From contig CAUUJV010000007.1 of NCBI GenBank assembly GCA_963545565.1, positions 19,992 through 83,991 on the forward strand: DNA of 64,000 bases, read 5' to 3'. Source of the stretch: CAUUJV01 sp963545565. GTDB taxonomy: Bacteria; Actinomycetota; Actinomycetes; Actinomycetales; Bifidobacteriaceae. The stretch's first letter is position 1; the number at the start of each line of letters is the position of its first letter. Of the stretch, positions 55,586 through 63,999 are shown piece after piece. The notes under the pieces are model-generated. The model was given only the letters and a program-made list of their open reading frames with translations. It ran no database searches and was not told where the DNA came from. The translations under genes and the position numbers were made by a program.

Positions 55586-56236
55586 TTATGAGGCAAAGAT
55601 TGCAGCCCCGTCTTGAAACACAATCATTGCGATGAGAATTGCAATCCACACTACATCAACAAGCAAATCAGCATTGAGATAGTAATATCTCGTGATAGCT
55701 TTACGAGCCTTCTTACGTGGAATATTGTGTACTGTAACAGTGGCATGCGTGAAACTCATAAATTGCATAGTTGTAGCAAACATAAGTGCTAGGCACCAGG
55801 GGCACAGAGCATTAATCACGTACAAAGATTGAGTGAACAACCAATAAGAATAAAGCAATGCAGTCAAGGAACCCAACCATGTGCAAATAGCAAACCATCG
55901 TGGAACTGCTACGCGAATTAGGCCAATTACAGCAACTGTGACGAATACTGATTCGGCTGCAATTCCAAAGAAGGCGTTAGGGAAGCTTAAGGAACCAAAT
56001 TTTATAATTTCCGCTTGCCACGAATTTGCTACGTCTGAACACGAGACCACAGAGTTGATATCGCAGCCCAAACTTTGGTTTGGGTGGCGGGCAAGCTGCA
56101 AAGTTTCAGCACTGAGAGCAAAAGACACGATGAGTGCAATAATCGAGGCGAAAAGAGCAACTCCATATGTCCATGTGGATTGATGACGCCAACCTCGAAG
56201 AGTTCTTATGCTCGTTTGAGTTGGATTTTGTGTCAT
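55586..56236 (-). CDS. Vitamin K epoxide reductase (VKOR)-family membrane protein
   Basis: 216 residues from the ATG at 56236, chosen because CCGGAGGAAAAA stands before it; an in-frame ATG at 56257 lacks such a site. Four or five membrane helices are visible. The four redox cysteines are in place: the loop pair LGCDINSVVSC (Cys58 and Cys66) and the CXXC of ALCPWCLAL (Cys145 and Cys148). In actinobacteria VKOR reoxidises a DsbA-like oxidase to support disulfide bond formation in exported proteins, using menaquinone. No DsbA-like domain is fused or adjacent. The gene is divergent from a PHP phosphoesterase gene, with about 50 bases between starts. Confidence 0.9.
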   Translation of the reverse strand: MTQNPTQTSIRTLRGWRHQSTWTYGVALFASIIALIVSFALSAETLQLARHPNQSLGCDINSVVSCSDVANSWQAEIIKFGSLSFPNAFFGIAAESVFVTVAVIGLIRVAVPRWFAICTWLGSLTALLYSYWLFTQSLYVINALCPWCLALMFATTMQFMSFTHATVTVHNIPRKKARKAITRYYYLNADLLVDVVWIAILIAMIVFQDGAAIFAS

Positions 56237-56275
56237 TTTTTCCTCCGGAAAATTCATTTCTGTGGTTATTCAGCT

Positions 56276-56281
56276 TACGAT
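56276..56281 (+). promoter_or_regulatory. Candidate -10 box for a leaderless PHP gene mRNA
   Basis: TACGAT, ending seven positions before the ATG at 56288, so the transcript would begin at the start codon. There is no Shine-Dalgarno sequence in the bases before the ATG. Confidence 0.35.
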
Positions 56282-56287
56282 GGTGTT

Positions 56288-57148
56288 ATGACTGAATTAG
56301 GTTGGGATATGCATTGCCATACGGTTTTTTCTGATGGCACAGAATCTCCCGCACACACACTTGAAATTGCTGCCGAACGAGGATTGAGCGGCGTAGCGAT
56401 TGTGGATCATGACACAATTGCGAGTTGGGGGGCGGCGAAGGAAGCATCTATCACTCAGAATTATCCACTAATTCGAGGTTCGGAAATCACTGCAGAATAC
56501 GGTAAAACGAGTGTGCACATTTTGGCTTATCTCTACGATTGTGAAGATAAGGTTGTGGCAGATATGTTCGCTCAGATTCGCCAGAATCGTGTTGCGCGCA
56601 TTCACCGCATGATTGATTTAATCTCTCGCGATTATCCGATTACATGGGACGATGTTGCTGCACAAATTCGCAAAGGTGATGACACTACTATCGGCAGACC
56701 ACATATTGCTGATGCGCTTGTTGCTGCAGGCGTTTATTCTACGCGCTCTGAAGCTTTTGAGGGGGCAGTTTCTGCGAGGAATCATAAGTATTATGTTCCT
56801 GTTCGTTCTCCACAAGCGGATGATGTTGTCAAACGAGTAAAACAGGCTGGTGGGGTAGTGGTAATCGCACATCCTGGGGCGGTCTCGCGTAATAAATATA
56901 TTTTGAGTGATGAGCAGATCCGTTCCCTTACAGACTGTGGTTTAGATGGTTTGGAAGTGCATCATCGTGATAATCCTCCAGAGCAGCAGGAGCGTCTTAA
57001 CTGTCTTGCTCAACAACTAGGGCTTCTTCAAACTGGTGGCTCGGATTGGCATGGTTTTGGGAAGCCGAATGTTATGGGTGAAAACACAACGGATCTTGAA
57101 ACAGTTACTGAAATTATTCACCGCGGTAAAATTCGTGTGTTGCCCTAA
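56288..57148 (+). CDS. PHP-domain phosphoesterase (TrpH / RNase AM-like)
   Basis: 286 residues from the ATG at 56288. Metal-binding motifs of the PHP fold are all visible: DMHCHTVFSDGTESP, IVDHDTIASW, RGSEITAEY, IGRPHIADALVAAG, VVIAHPGAVSRN, LEVHHRDN and GGSDWHGFGKP. Members such as E. coli RNase AM (TrpH/YciV) degrade short RNAs 5' to 3' and 3',5'-bisphosphonucleotides. An upstream extension of the frame to 56075 is antisense to the VKOR-like gene and lacks a ribosome site, so I reject it. The gene is monocistronic and ends before a bidirectional-looking hairpin. Confidence 0.9.
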   Translation: MTELGWDMHCHTVFSDGTESPAHTLEIAAERGLSGVAIVDHDTIASWGAAKEASITQNYPLIRGSEITAEYGKTSVHILAYLYDCEDKVVADMFAQIRQNRVARIHRMIDLISRDYPITWDDVAAQIRKGDDTTIGRPHIADALVAAGVYSTRSEAFEGAVSARNHKYYVPVRSPQADDVVKRVKQAGGVVVIAHPGAVSRNKYILSDEQIRSLTDCGLDGLEVHHRDNPPEQQERLNCLAQQLGLLQTGGSDWHGFGKPNVMGENTTDLETVTEIIHRGKIRVLP

Positions 57149-57183
57149 GAGGTTGCCCCAAGAGATTTAGTCGTAGACGAATT

Positions 57184-57231
57184 AAAAAAATCCCTCAGCA
57201 GTTAACACTACAGCTAACACTACTGGGGGAT
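57184..57231 (-). terminator. Rho-independent terminator of the DUF3107 gene
   Basis: ATCCCTCAG (57190-57198) and CTGGGGGAT (57223-57231) pair over nine positions with one G-U. On the minus strand the stem is followed by TTTTTTT. It may also slow plus-strand transcription from the PHP gene. Confidence 0.75.
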
Positions 57232-57270
57232 ACTAAAATCTTGCATCTACCTAGCTTGGACTAGTCCTGG

Positions 57271-57498
57271 CTAGCTCAGAGCACCGAAACCAACTGGGTG
57301 AGAGGTCTCAGAACCGATAATCGCGTAGCCAATGGATTGTGCAGGAATGACGATACGGCGACCCTTTGAATCGGTGAGATTTACAACAGAATTATTGGAA
57401 ACTGCTTCATCAATAGCCTTAGATACCTCATCTGCGCTAGCCTCAGTTGCGAAGTTAACAGGGCGAGCAACATTGATGATTCCGATTTCTACATCCAT
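57271..57498 (-). CDS. DUF3107 family protein
   Basis: 75 residues from the ATG at 57498; AAAAGG lies seven bases upstream, and a TTG at 57504 is less likely. The chain MDVEIGIINVARPVNFATEA through NLTDSKGRRIVIPAQSIGYA is the whole DUF3107 domain, a small beta-rich actinobacterial family to which M. tuberculosis TB9.4 (Rv3208A) belongs. Function is unknown. In other actinobacteria it lies near the adnAB/uvrD2 block, as it does here beside the uvrD2 part. It has its own terminator. Confidence 0.88.
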   Translation of the reverse strand: MDVEIGIINVARPVNFATEASADEVSKAIDEAVSNNSVVNLTDSKGRRIVIPAQSIGYAIIGSETSHPVGFGALS

Positions 57499-57606
57499 GT
57501 TCAATCCTTTTCAAAAAACTTTATTTTATTTTTGTTTTACTTTGTTTGTGCTGCTTACTTAGTTTAGGCTAAATCTGAGTAGTGAGCAGAATTATCGCTG
57601 TCAGTG

Positions 57607-59490
57607 TTATCTTCTTTTTATTTTGCTTGGCTGATTTGCTGCAAAAATAGCTGTTTCAGTGCCGTCTTCGTTATATATCGCAGGAGGATTATGCACTGGA
57701 AGAGTCTCAAATGATTCTGATTGCGCTTGTGGAAGGGAAGGAGAATTTTTCGATGAAGCAGCGTTTGAAGAGGAATTCAAGACAGCATGGCTATTAGCCG
57801 CGATTACACTTTCGCCAGTGTTGTCATCGTCTTCGTCATCAAACTCATGACCATAGCCTTCAATGGCGTCCTCATGAACATACTCAACAAAATCTTTGCC
57901 GAACTTAGCCTCAACAGGAGTCTGAGCCGGCATACTGATCGTGGTTTCATCATTAACAAGGGAGCGCTGAGGGGAACGTTGAGGTGCTGCAGGAATTGTG
58001 CCAAGGCTAAAGCTCATGGATTCAGCCGGTTCAGCATCCCAGTGTGTGTGCGACGTTGCTGATTTGTCAGTGCTGTGAGCTTGCTCATTTGCATTAACTG
58101 GCATGTGAGAGGCAAATCCAGAATCCTCAGGATTGCTGGATTCTGTCTGCTGTGCCTTTGGCTGTGTCACGATAGTGCGAGTGCCAGAATCTACCACAAA
58201 GTGAGTTTGCGGCCCTGAGCCGTCTTCTGAACGGTGATCATGTAGTCTAGCGTGTGCAATTTCTGGCTTTGGAGCTCCATACGTGTGAGCATGCGCAATT
58301 ACTGCAGAATTTGTTGCATCATCTTCATTTTCGGCAGACTCGCGAAGCGTGGAGTTCTGTGAAACAGAAACGGGTGCAGGAGTAGAAGGAGAATCAGCTC
58401 GTTTAGCCACATGTGGCCCATGCGTTCCGCCACGATTTTCGAGCAAGTCGCCTACGGTTAGAGTACTTGAGTTCTCATCGCGAGCGTCAGGATTTGCCTG
58501 AGCAATCTGGTGAGCCAAAGACTCAACTTGAGATTTGAACTGCAAAATTTTAGCAGTGTCGGCGCGGTCGAGAGCACGCAGAAAATCACCCACTTGAGCC
58601 ATTTGCACCCACAAACCAGCGCGGAGCATAATCATGTCATCAAGGCGTGAACCCATAATGCGGCTATAAGCAGTCAAAACAGTAGAACGCCGTTTGGAAT
58701 CAAGCTGCGTAAAAATCCATGACAAATCACGGGCAGGATCATTGAACTGCATATCTTCCCAATGATGAATTCCAACAACGCCTATGCTGCTGAATAGAAT
58801 ATCACCATCGCGAAAACCGCCGTGCACAGGGCATGATTGGAAAGACCACAAGCCTTCGGTAGCAGCAATTTCCTTCCAATTGGCAGTAATCTCATGCGGA
58901 ATATGGCCAGCGGATTCAAGATTGATAATCCAATACTCCAGTTGTTGACGAATATCTTGTGCACTAAATGCAGGATATTTAGCATTCACAATGAATTGAC
59001 CACGCATACGATGAATTGCGCCAATTGCCGTTCCTGCAGCTATACACTGATTTTCAGTGAGTTCACTCAAAGGAGTGGAATAACCCTCAGCATGAGGCAT
59101 AATCAACACTGCGGTGAGGCCGGTAGAACCATTTGGGTCAGTTCCAGGTACAAAAGCAGTCATTGAGTCAAGCGAAAAACCAATCCCTGCAGGCTCTTTA
59201 GTGTTGTCAAGCACATATGCGGCTCGTGCACGCGATTTCAGAAGTGCTTTTCCCTCATCTGTGCTGCTGACGCTCACGTCAAATTCGTTGCCTGAATTAT
59301 CTTTAATAATCGCAGTTGTAATGTCTTCGCGATCTCCAGCAGACATGAACTGTTCAGATCCGCGCGTTGTCCAAACTGACAATTCGGGCATGGCAGCTGA
59401 TGCAAGGGCAGCTATTTCAAAGATAGAACGTTGACTCACCCTATCTACATTAGTACATACTGAGTGCATTTTGACACCTTGTAATGCCAC
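57607..59490 (-). CDS. Phosphotransferase-like (APH fold) protein, probable pseudokinase with disordered tail
   Basis: 627 residues. The first ~330 look like an aminoglycoside-phosphotransferase-type kinase fold of the kind found beside uvrD2 in actinobacteria. The catalytic loop reads PVHGGFRDGDILF: the Asp of HGD is Gly225. The metal-binding loop reads GIHHWEDMQFNDPARDLSW, with His243 where IDW has Asp. Both losses point to a non-phosphorylating protein, though it may still bind nucleotide. The C-terminal ~290 residues are low-complexity, rich in Ser, Ala, His and acidic residues, and end in PSKIKRR. The start is uncertain: GTG 59490 is annotated, but ATG 59469 or a GTG at codon 18 are possible. 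Divergent from the UvrD2-like helicase with nine bases between starts, which suggests joint control. Confidence 0.7.
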   Translation of the reverse strand: MALQGVKMHSVCTNVDRVSQRSIFEIAALASAAMPELSVWTTRGSEQFMSAGDREDITTAIIKDNSGNEFDVSVSSTDEGKALLKSRARAAYVLDNTKEPAGIGFSLDSMTAFVPGTDPNGSTGLTAVLIMPHAEGYSTPLSELTENQCIAAGTAIGAIHRMRGQFIVNAKYPAFSAQDIRQQLEYWIINLESAGHIPHEITANWKEIAATEGLWSFQSCPVHGGFRDGDILFSSIGVVGIHHWEDMQFNDPARDLSWIFTQLDSKRRSTVLTAYSRIMGSRLDDMIMLRAGLWVQMAQVGDFLRALDRADTAKILQFKSQVESLAHQIAQANPDARDENSSTLTVGDLLENRGGTHGPHVAKRADSPSTPAPVSVSQNSTLRESAENEDDATNSAVIAHAHTYGAPKPEIAHARLHDHRSEDGSGPQTHFVVDSGTRTIVTQPKAQQTESSNPEDSGFASHMPVNANEQAHSTDKSATSHTHWDAEPAESMSFSLGTIPAAPQRSPQRSLVNDETTISMPAQTPVEAKFGKDFVEYVHEDAIEGYGHEFDDEDDDNTGESVIAANSHAVLNSSSNAASSKNSPSLPQAQSESFETLPVHNPPAIYNEDGTETAIFAANQPSKIKRR

Positions 59491-59499
59491 AATGGAACC

Positions 59500-61092
59500 A
59501 TGACTTTACATGCGGACGATTTTCTTAAAGGGCTAGACGATAACCAGACCATGGCAGCGTCGAGCATAAATGGTCCCGTCCGCATTATTGCTGGTGCCGG
59601 TGCTGGTAAAACGCGCACAATCACTCATCGCATTGCGTATGCATGTGCCAGCCACGAGTGGAATCCACATCAAACTTTGGCTGTTACTTTTTCTGTGCGT
59701 GCTGCTGAGGAGATGTGCTCGCGCCTTTCACGCCTTGGAGTGCGTGGCGTGGAAACTTCTACATTTCATTCAGCTGCGTTAAAACAATTACGCAGTAGTT
59801 GGTACACGCTCTCTGAACTTTATTTTCCCCAAGTGGTTACCGATGCGCGAACTATTGCAGACAATGCTTTGCGCAGAGTTACCGGCGTTGACGAGCATGA
59901 AGATAATGAGCTTCGTGCTGTTCTGGACGAAATAAATTGGGCAAAAGTCTCTTTGATTTCTCCCAGTGACTATGTGCGGATCTGCGCTTCTGAGGGGCGT
60001 GAAATTCCGCTTGATCTTGAAGCTGAGCGTATGGCAGACGTAATGAGCGCTTTCGAAGATGAGAAAACAATTCGTAACGAAATAGATTTCAATGACATTC
60101 TTTTGATGACATCGCATATTCTTGAGAATTTTGAGGATGAGGCCAAGGCTATTCGCCAATCTGTTAAGTGGTTGACCGTAGATGAATATCAAGATGTGTC
60201 CCCCCTGCAGCATCGGCTTATGACTTTGTGGATGGGGCAGAAGAACGACAATGTGTGCGTGGTAGGTGATCCGGCACAGACGATTTATTCATTTGCGGGT
60301 GCAACAAGCTACTATTTGCGAACTTTTATCGATGAATTTAGTACAAACTCCAAAGATATTCGATTAGATACCGATTATCGATCAACCAAGCATATTGTGA
60401 ATAAAGCGAATAAGATTTTGCAAGCTTCTCCCGTGCGAAGTGACTATCTTGTTTTGAAGTCTGTTCAATCTGATGGAAGAGTAGGAGCTCGCGTTCAGCA
60501 GATTAGATTTAAGACGGATGAAGAAGAAGCACAAGCAGTTGTTCGCCATATTTCTCAACTGATGAGCGAAGGTGTGGCGGCTAAAGATATTGCGATTCTT
60601 ATGCGTATCAATGCCCAAAATAAACCAATCGTCGCTGCCTTGAAAGCAAATGTGATTCCGTTTAGGCTGCGCACTGAGTATGGGTGGAACACTGCTTCGC
60701 TTCCGAAGGATATTGAGTTTACTGCCGATGCTGCTGATAAAGGAATGAGTACTGTTGCCACTTCAGAAGCGCAGACAACGGACACAGCAGTGGCTGCACG
60801 TGCACAAGTTTTAGCAGAAACTTTGGGAGAGAATCGCGCTCTTGGGGCAGTGAGTATTTCAACAATTCATGCTGCAAAAGGTCTGGAATGGAAGCATGTG
60901 TTTGTGATTGGATGCTATGAAGGAATGCTGCCGTACGGTTCGCCTGAACCGGGCGAACAGCTAGAGGAAGAGAGACGGCTCATGTATGTAGCCATTACTC
61001 GCGCTGAAGAGTGCGCGTATCTTTCGTATGCACAGTTCAAGGATGCAACGTTTACTGGAATACAGCGAGAGCCAAGCAGATTTCTCATCTAG
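59500..61092 (+). CDS. UvrD2-like superfamily 1A DNA helicase, short form
   Basis: 530 residues. All helicase motifs are present: RIIAGAGAGKTRTITHRIA (Walker A), TVDEYQDVSPLQHRLM, GDPAQTIYSFAGATSYYL, LDTDYRSTKHI, STIHAAKGLEWKHVFVIG and LMYVAITRAEECAYLSYA. The AGAGAGKTRTITHRIAY opening matches actinobacterial UvrD2. The chain stops about 40 residues after motif VI. It therefore lacks the HRDC domain and tetracysteine C-terminus of mycobacterial UvrD2 (about 700 residues). The start ATG follows GGAACC with a weak ribosome site; a TTGACA box lies at 59471. It is convergent with the zincin gene. Confidence 0.88.
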   Translation: MTLHADDFLKGLDDNQTMAASSINGPVRIIAGAGAGKTRTITHRIAYACASHEWNPHQTLAVTFSVRAAEEMCSRLSRLGVRGVETSTFHSAALKQLRSSWYTLSELYFPQVVTDARTIADNALRRVTGVDEHEDNELRAVLDEINWAKVSLISPSDYVRICASEGREIPLDLEAERMADVMSAFEDEKTIRNEIDFNDILLMTSHILENFEDEAKAIRQSVKWLTVDEYQDVSPLQHRLMTLWMGQKNDNVCVVGDPAQTIYSFAGATSYYLRTFIDEFSTNSKDIRLDTDYRSTKHIVNKANKILQASPVRSDYLVLKSVQSDGRVGARVQQIRFKTDEEEAQAVVRHISQLMSEGVAAKDIAILMRINAQNKPIVAALKANVIPFRLRTEYGWNTASLPKDIEFTADAADKGMSTVATSEAQTTDTAVAARAQVLAETLGENRALGAVSISTIHAAKGLEWKHVFVIGCYEGMLPYGSPEPGEQLEEERRLMYVAITRAEECAYLSYAQFKDATFTGIQREPSRFLI

Positions 61093-61196
61093 TTGAGGTT
61101 ATCTAGATAAGGTTTGCTTGGCTCTATCGCGGTATTTAGTTGTGGTATTTAGCTAAGTTCCGTGTTCTTAGATATTTCTGTTCTCGCCTCTTACTT

Positions 61197-63023
61197 TCAG
61201 GAGTTATCCTTGTGTTTGTCTTCATTGTCATCAATATCATCACTAGCGGAGTGGTTGTCTGAGTCATTCAGATTTTCTGTGTTCTCTGAACTCTCCGTAC
61301 TATCCGGGGTAGCGGAATTGCCGATATTTTCAGAATTGCCCTTTGCTAAATTCTCTGAGTCCAATAATTGAGAAAGCTCAGAATCCCAATCAATTGAACT
61401 AGCAGAAAGGGAAGTGACGTCTTGATAATCGGCGCTCTTATAATCAGCACTATCTGATTGGGAAGCTGCTACATCGTTATTTGATGCATCGTCTGATTCG
61501 TTACCTACCTCGTTATCCGTTGAAGAGATAGATGAAGGATCAGACACAGGAGTTGTCGCAGAAATTGACGAAGCAGTAGACGAAGATTCTACAGCCTCAG
61601 TCGTTTCATTAGAGTCCTTCGATGAAGTTTTTTCTTCGAAGAGTGAAGCATCAAAATTGTCGATTTCTGAATCTGTAGGTGAAATTAAGACTGCATTTTC
61701 TGGCATTACGGGGAGTTTATCTGGGTGAGACCATCGAGAGTCACGCCCCTCAATACCCTCTGCAAATGTAATAGTTTCCCATAATTCTGCGGCTTCACGC
61801 ATCATCTTTGGGCGTAGCTTCATGCCGAGCAAAGATTCAAAGGTAAGTTCAGCAGCTCCACCAATAGCGCGCTCGCGGCGATGCATTTCGCGCAATTGCT
61901 CAATATGAGGAATCTGAGCCATGCCAGCACGCCATACAACACAGTCTACCCAGCCCTCAACAAGTGCGAGAAGATTTTCGATGCTATGTAAAGCAGCGCG
62001 CTGATCAGGAGTGTCATTCATGGCTACATTACTTAAATTCACAGCGCTCGCAATGGATTCAGGATTCATCTGTGTAGCATCGCGCAATTGCTGCTCCATT
62101 GCGTCTAAATCAATTTCAACACCACGAGAATATTTACCGATAAGTGCTTCAAAACGTGGCATTAGCCAGGGAACGGAAGCGAATAGGCGGGCATGAGCTA
62201 CCTCTACCAAAGCCAAATAATTCAAAACTTCCTGATAATCAATATCTAAATCTTTAGCATAATTTTGGATATTTTCAGGAACTAGTGCACCGGCTTTATT
62301 AGCTATAAGAGCAATACTTTGATCGAATCCACCGCGAATTTCATGAGATAAATTCCCAGCAGCGTGGCCTAATTGCATTGCATAAGAGGTATTGCCCAAA
62401 ATTTGGATCAGCTTATTAGGGTTTTTCAAATCGTCTGGAAGAGGCAATGAAACAGGCCCTGCATAAACACCGGCAATTTCGCCGTCTAGCGCTCCGCCGA
62501 GCCTCTCAGAGAAAACATCTGCGAGAGCAGTATTCATAGATTGAGCAACAGGGGAGGCAAAAGCAATCCACGATGGCAAAGCCTCATCAACCCACTCATC
62601 GCGCGTAAGAACTTGCACAGAACCAGGAGCAGGATTGAAATCTGTGACGGCATCAAGCCATAAATTTGCTTGTGAAGCTGCAGAGCGCACACTGTTGCCG
62701 ACTTGCGCATTCACTGTGGTAAGTTCTTCTCCCTCACGAGCCTTTTTTGATGCGAGAGACTGCGCCAGCTTTAAGTTAATTGGTCCTTCAGCAAGAGCCT
62801 GATTCACATCGCTCATGGTATTCAAATTGCCGGCGGTGAAAGCCTCCATCAAAGACTGAACTTCACTAGGCTGGGGCAGGGCAGCCCCATCTTGGGAAAG
62901 CATCTGTTCGCGGATCGATTCTGGCAGTTTCTGAAACTCCTGCCATGCCATTTCCCCTTGGAATGGCCCAAAAGCTTCAATCATCCACTTATGAAGTTCG
63001 TTTTCTTCCATCACACACATCAT
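61197..63023 (-). CDS. Zincin-like (DUF2342 / F420-associated hydrolase type) protein
   Basis: 608 residues. The region from about 115 to 415 matches the actinobacterial zinc-dependent metalloprotease-like family found beside uvrD2 and the S16 protease: WIAFASPVAQSM, GHAAGNLSHEIRGGFDQ, YLALVEVAHARLFASVPWLM and ENLLALVEGWVDCVVWRA. The HEXXH site of true zincins corresponds to VEVAH, with the first His replaced by Val, so activity is doubtful. The last ~160 residues are Ser/Asp/Glu-rich and disordered, an acidic tail. Start codons at 63023 or 63011 are both possible; a minus-strand TATTGC box lies seven bases above the first. It is divergent from the S16 protease with an intervening dyad. Confidence 0.78.
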   Translation of the reverse strand: MMCVMEENELHKWMIEAFGPFQGEMAWQEFQKLPESIREQMLSQDGAALPQPSEVQSLMEAFTAGNLNTMSDVNQALAEGPINLKLAQSLASKKAREGEELTTVNAQVGNSVRSAASQANLWLDAVTDFNPAPGSVQVLTRDEWVDEALPSWIAFASPVAQSMNTALADVFSERLGGALDGEIAGVYAGPVSLPLPDDLKNPNKLIQILGNTSYAMQLGHAAGNLSHEIRGGFDQSIALIANKAGALVPENIQNYAKDLDIDYQEVLNYLALVEVAHARLFASVPWLMPRFEALIGKYSRGVEIDLDAMEQQLRDATQMNPESIASAVNLSNVAMNDTPDQRAALHSIENLLALVEGWVDCVVWRAGMAQIPHIEQLREMHRRERAIGGAAELTFESLLGMKLRPKMMREAAELWETITFAEGIEGRDSRWSHPDKLPVMPENAVLISPTDSEIDNFDASLFEEKTSSKDSNETTEAVESSSTASSISATTPVSDPSSISSTDNEVGNESDDASNNDVAASQSDSADYKSADYQDVTSLSASSIDWDSELSQLLDSENLAKGNSENIGNSATPDSTESSENTENLNDSDNHSASDDIDDNEDKHKDNS

Positions 63024-63032
63024 TTCTCGTGC

Positions 63033-63056
63033 AATAGTGCTTGAGTTCGCACTATT
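63033..63056. promoter_or_regulatory. 24-bp perfect dyad between divergent genes
   Basis: AATAGTGC (63033-63040) and GCACTATT (63049-63056), eight-base arms around an eight-base centre. It overlaps the putative minus-strand -10 (TATTGC, 63031-63036) of the zincin gene and lies 17 bases before the plus-strand TATAGT box (63073-63078). Confidence 0.45.
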
Positions 63057-63078
63057 TTCGTTCAGCTGATTCTATAGT

Positions 63079-63975
63079 ATGGGAGATATGTTTTCACCGC
63101 ATCCCACTGAGCCTAAAAGTGATGAGTCTTCACTCACAGCGCGAACAAATATGCTTAGCAAGAGAAATATTTTCCACTATATACACTTCAACGTGGTCTC
63201 TCTGTGTGTATTTCTGTGTGTTGTTGTGTTGTGCCTACCTAGTCCATATGTAGTGGAAATGCCTGGGCCAACTGCGAATGTACTTGCGAAAGTGGATGAC
63301 TCAAGTACTAACGATGGCTTGCCAATGATTTCAATTAAAGGTGCGAAAACCTATAAAAGTTCTGGACAACTGCGTCTCGTAACCATCAGTGCAACGGGAG
63401 TTCCGGGATATCCTACTCCAATTGCAACTGCCGTGTGGGCATGGTTCAGCAATGCTGCAACGGCAACTCCTCAAGAAGTTGTTTACACCGTGGATGAAAC
63501 CAGTCAAGACTATAACGATGAAGGCACCGAGGAAATGACTACTGCGCAATCTTCTGCAAAGAATAGGGCTCTAGCATTCCTCCAAAAAAAGGGTTATGAC
63601 GTTTCCGGTATCAAAATCACAATGAACGTGGGTGATGTAGGCGGCCCCTCTGCAGGAATGATGTACACTCTGGGAACCATCGCAAAATTAACAAAAGTGG
63701 ATGAAACAGGAGGAAAAATCATTGCAGGCACAGGAACCATGGAAAAAGATGGGACAGTGGGGGCAATTGGCGGTATCCAACTAAAAATGATTGCTGCGAA
63801 GCGCGATGGTGCAACATGGTTTATTGCACCTAGCTCTAACTGCGATGAAGTTGTCGGGCATATTCCCGATGGTCTCAATGTGGTTAAAGTTTCGAATCTC
63901 AATCAAGCATATTCAGCACTTGTAGCCATTGGTAAAGGTAAGGGGGCAACCCTCGCAACCTGCTCAACACAATGA
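63079..63975 (+). CDS. Membrane-anchored S16 (Lon-type) serine protease lacking a PDZ domain
   Basis: 298 residues: an N-terminal membrane segment (about 32-54), the conserved YVVEMPGPTANVL after it, and an S16 protease domain facing outward. The Lon dyad is Ser191 in GGPSAGMM and Lys236 in GGIQLKMIAAKRDG, 45 residues apart as expected. Typical actinobacterial relatives (M. tuberculosis Rv3194c, YlbL type) are near 340-350 residues and carry a PDZ domain between membrane anchor and protease. Here the SSAKNRALAFLQKKGYDVSG segment runs straight into the protease, so the PDZ is missing. ATG 63088 could also be the start, given TATAGT at 63073-63078. It probably degrades or regulates exported proteins. 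Confidence 0.88.
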   Translation: MGDMFSPHPTEPKSDESSLTARTNMLSKRNIFHYIHFNVVSLCVFLCVVVLCLPSPYVVEMPGPTANVLAKVDDSSTNDGLPMISIKGAKTYKSSGQLRLVTISATGVPGYPTPIATAVWAWFSNAATATPQEVVYTVDETSQDYNDEGTEEMTTAQSSAKNRALAFLQKKGYDVSGIKITMNVGDVGGPSAGMMYTLGTIAKLTKVDETGGKIIAGTGTMEKDGTVGAIGGIQLKMIAAKRDGATWFIAPSSNCDEVVGHIPDGLNVVKVSNLNQAYSALVAIGKGKGATLATCSTQ

Positions 63976-63999
63976 GGAAACAATAATGAGGAAACAATA
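63972..63999 (+). repeat. 14-bp tandem repeat at the right edge
   Basis: ATGAGGAAACAATA occurs twice in a row (63972-63985 and 63986-63999). The first copy contains the TGA stop of the S16 protease. Each copy reads ATG AGG AAA CAA TAA in its own frame. Confidence 0.7.

Noticed and set aside
56075..56287. N-terminal extension of the PHP protein by about 70 residues
   Set aside because: The extension is antisense to the VKOR-like gene, shows no family similarity, and the ATG at 56288 gives the standard PHP start.
61099..61110. TTATCTAGATAA palindrome after the UvrD2-like gene as terminator
   Set aside because: AT-rich, no loop and no following T-run; it would not form a stable RNA hairpin.
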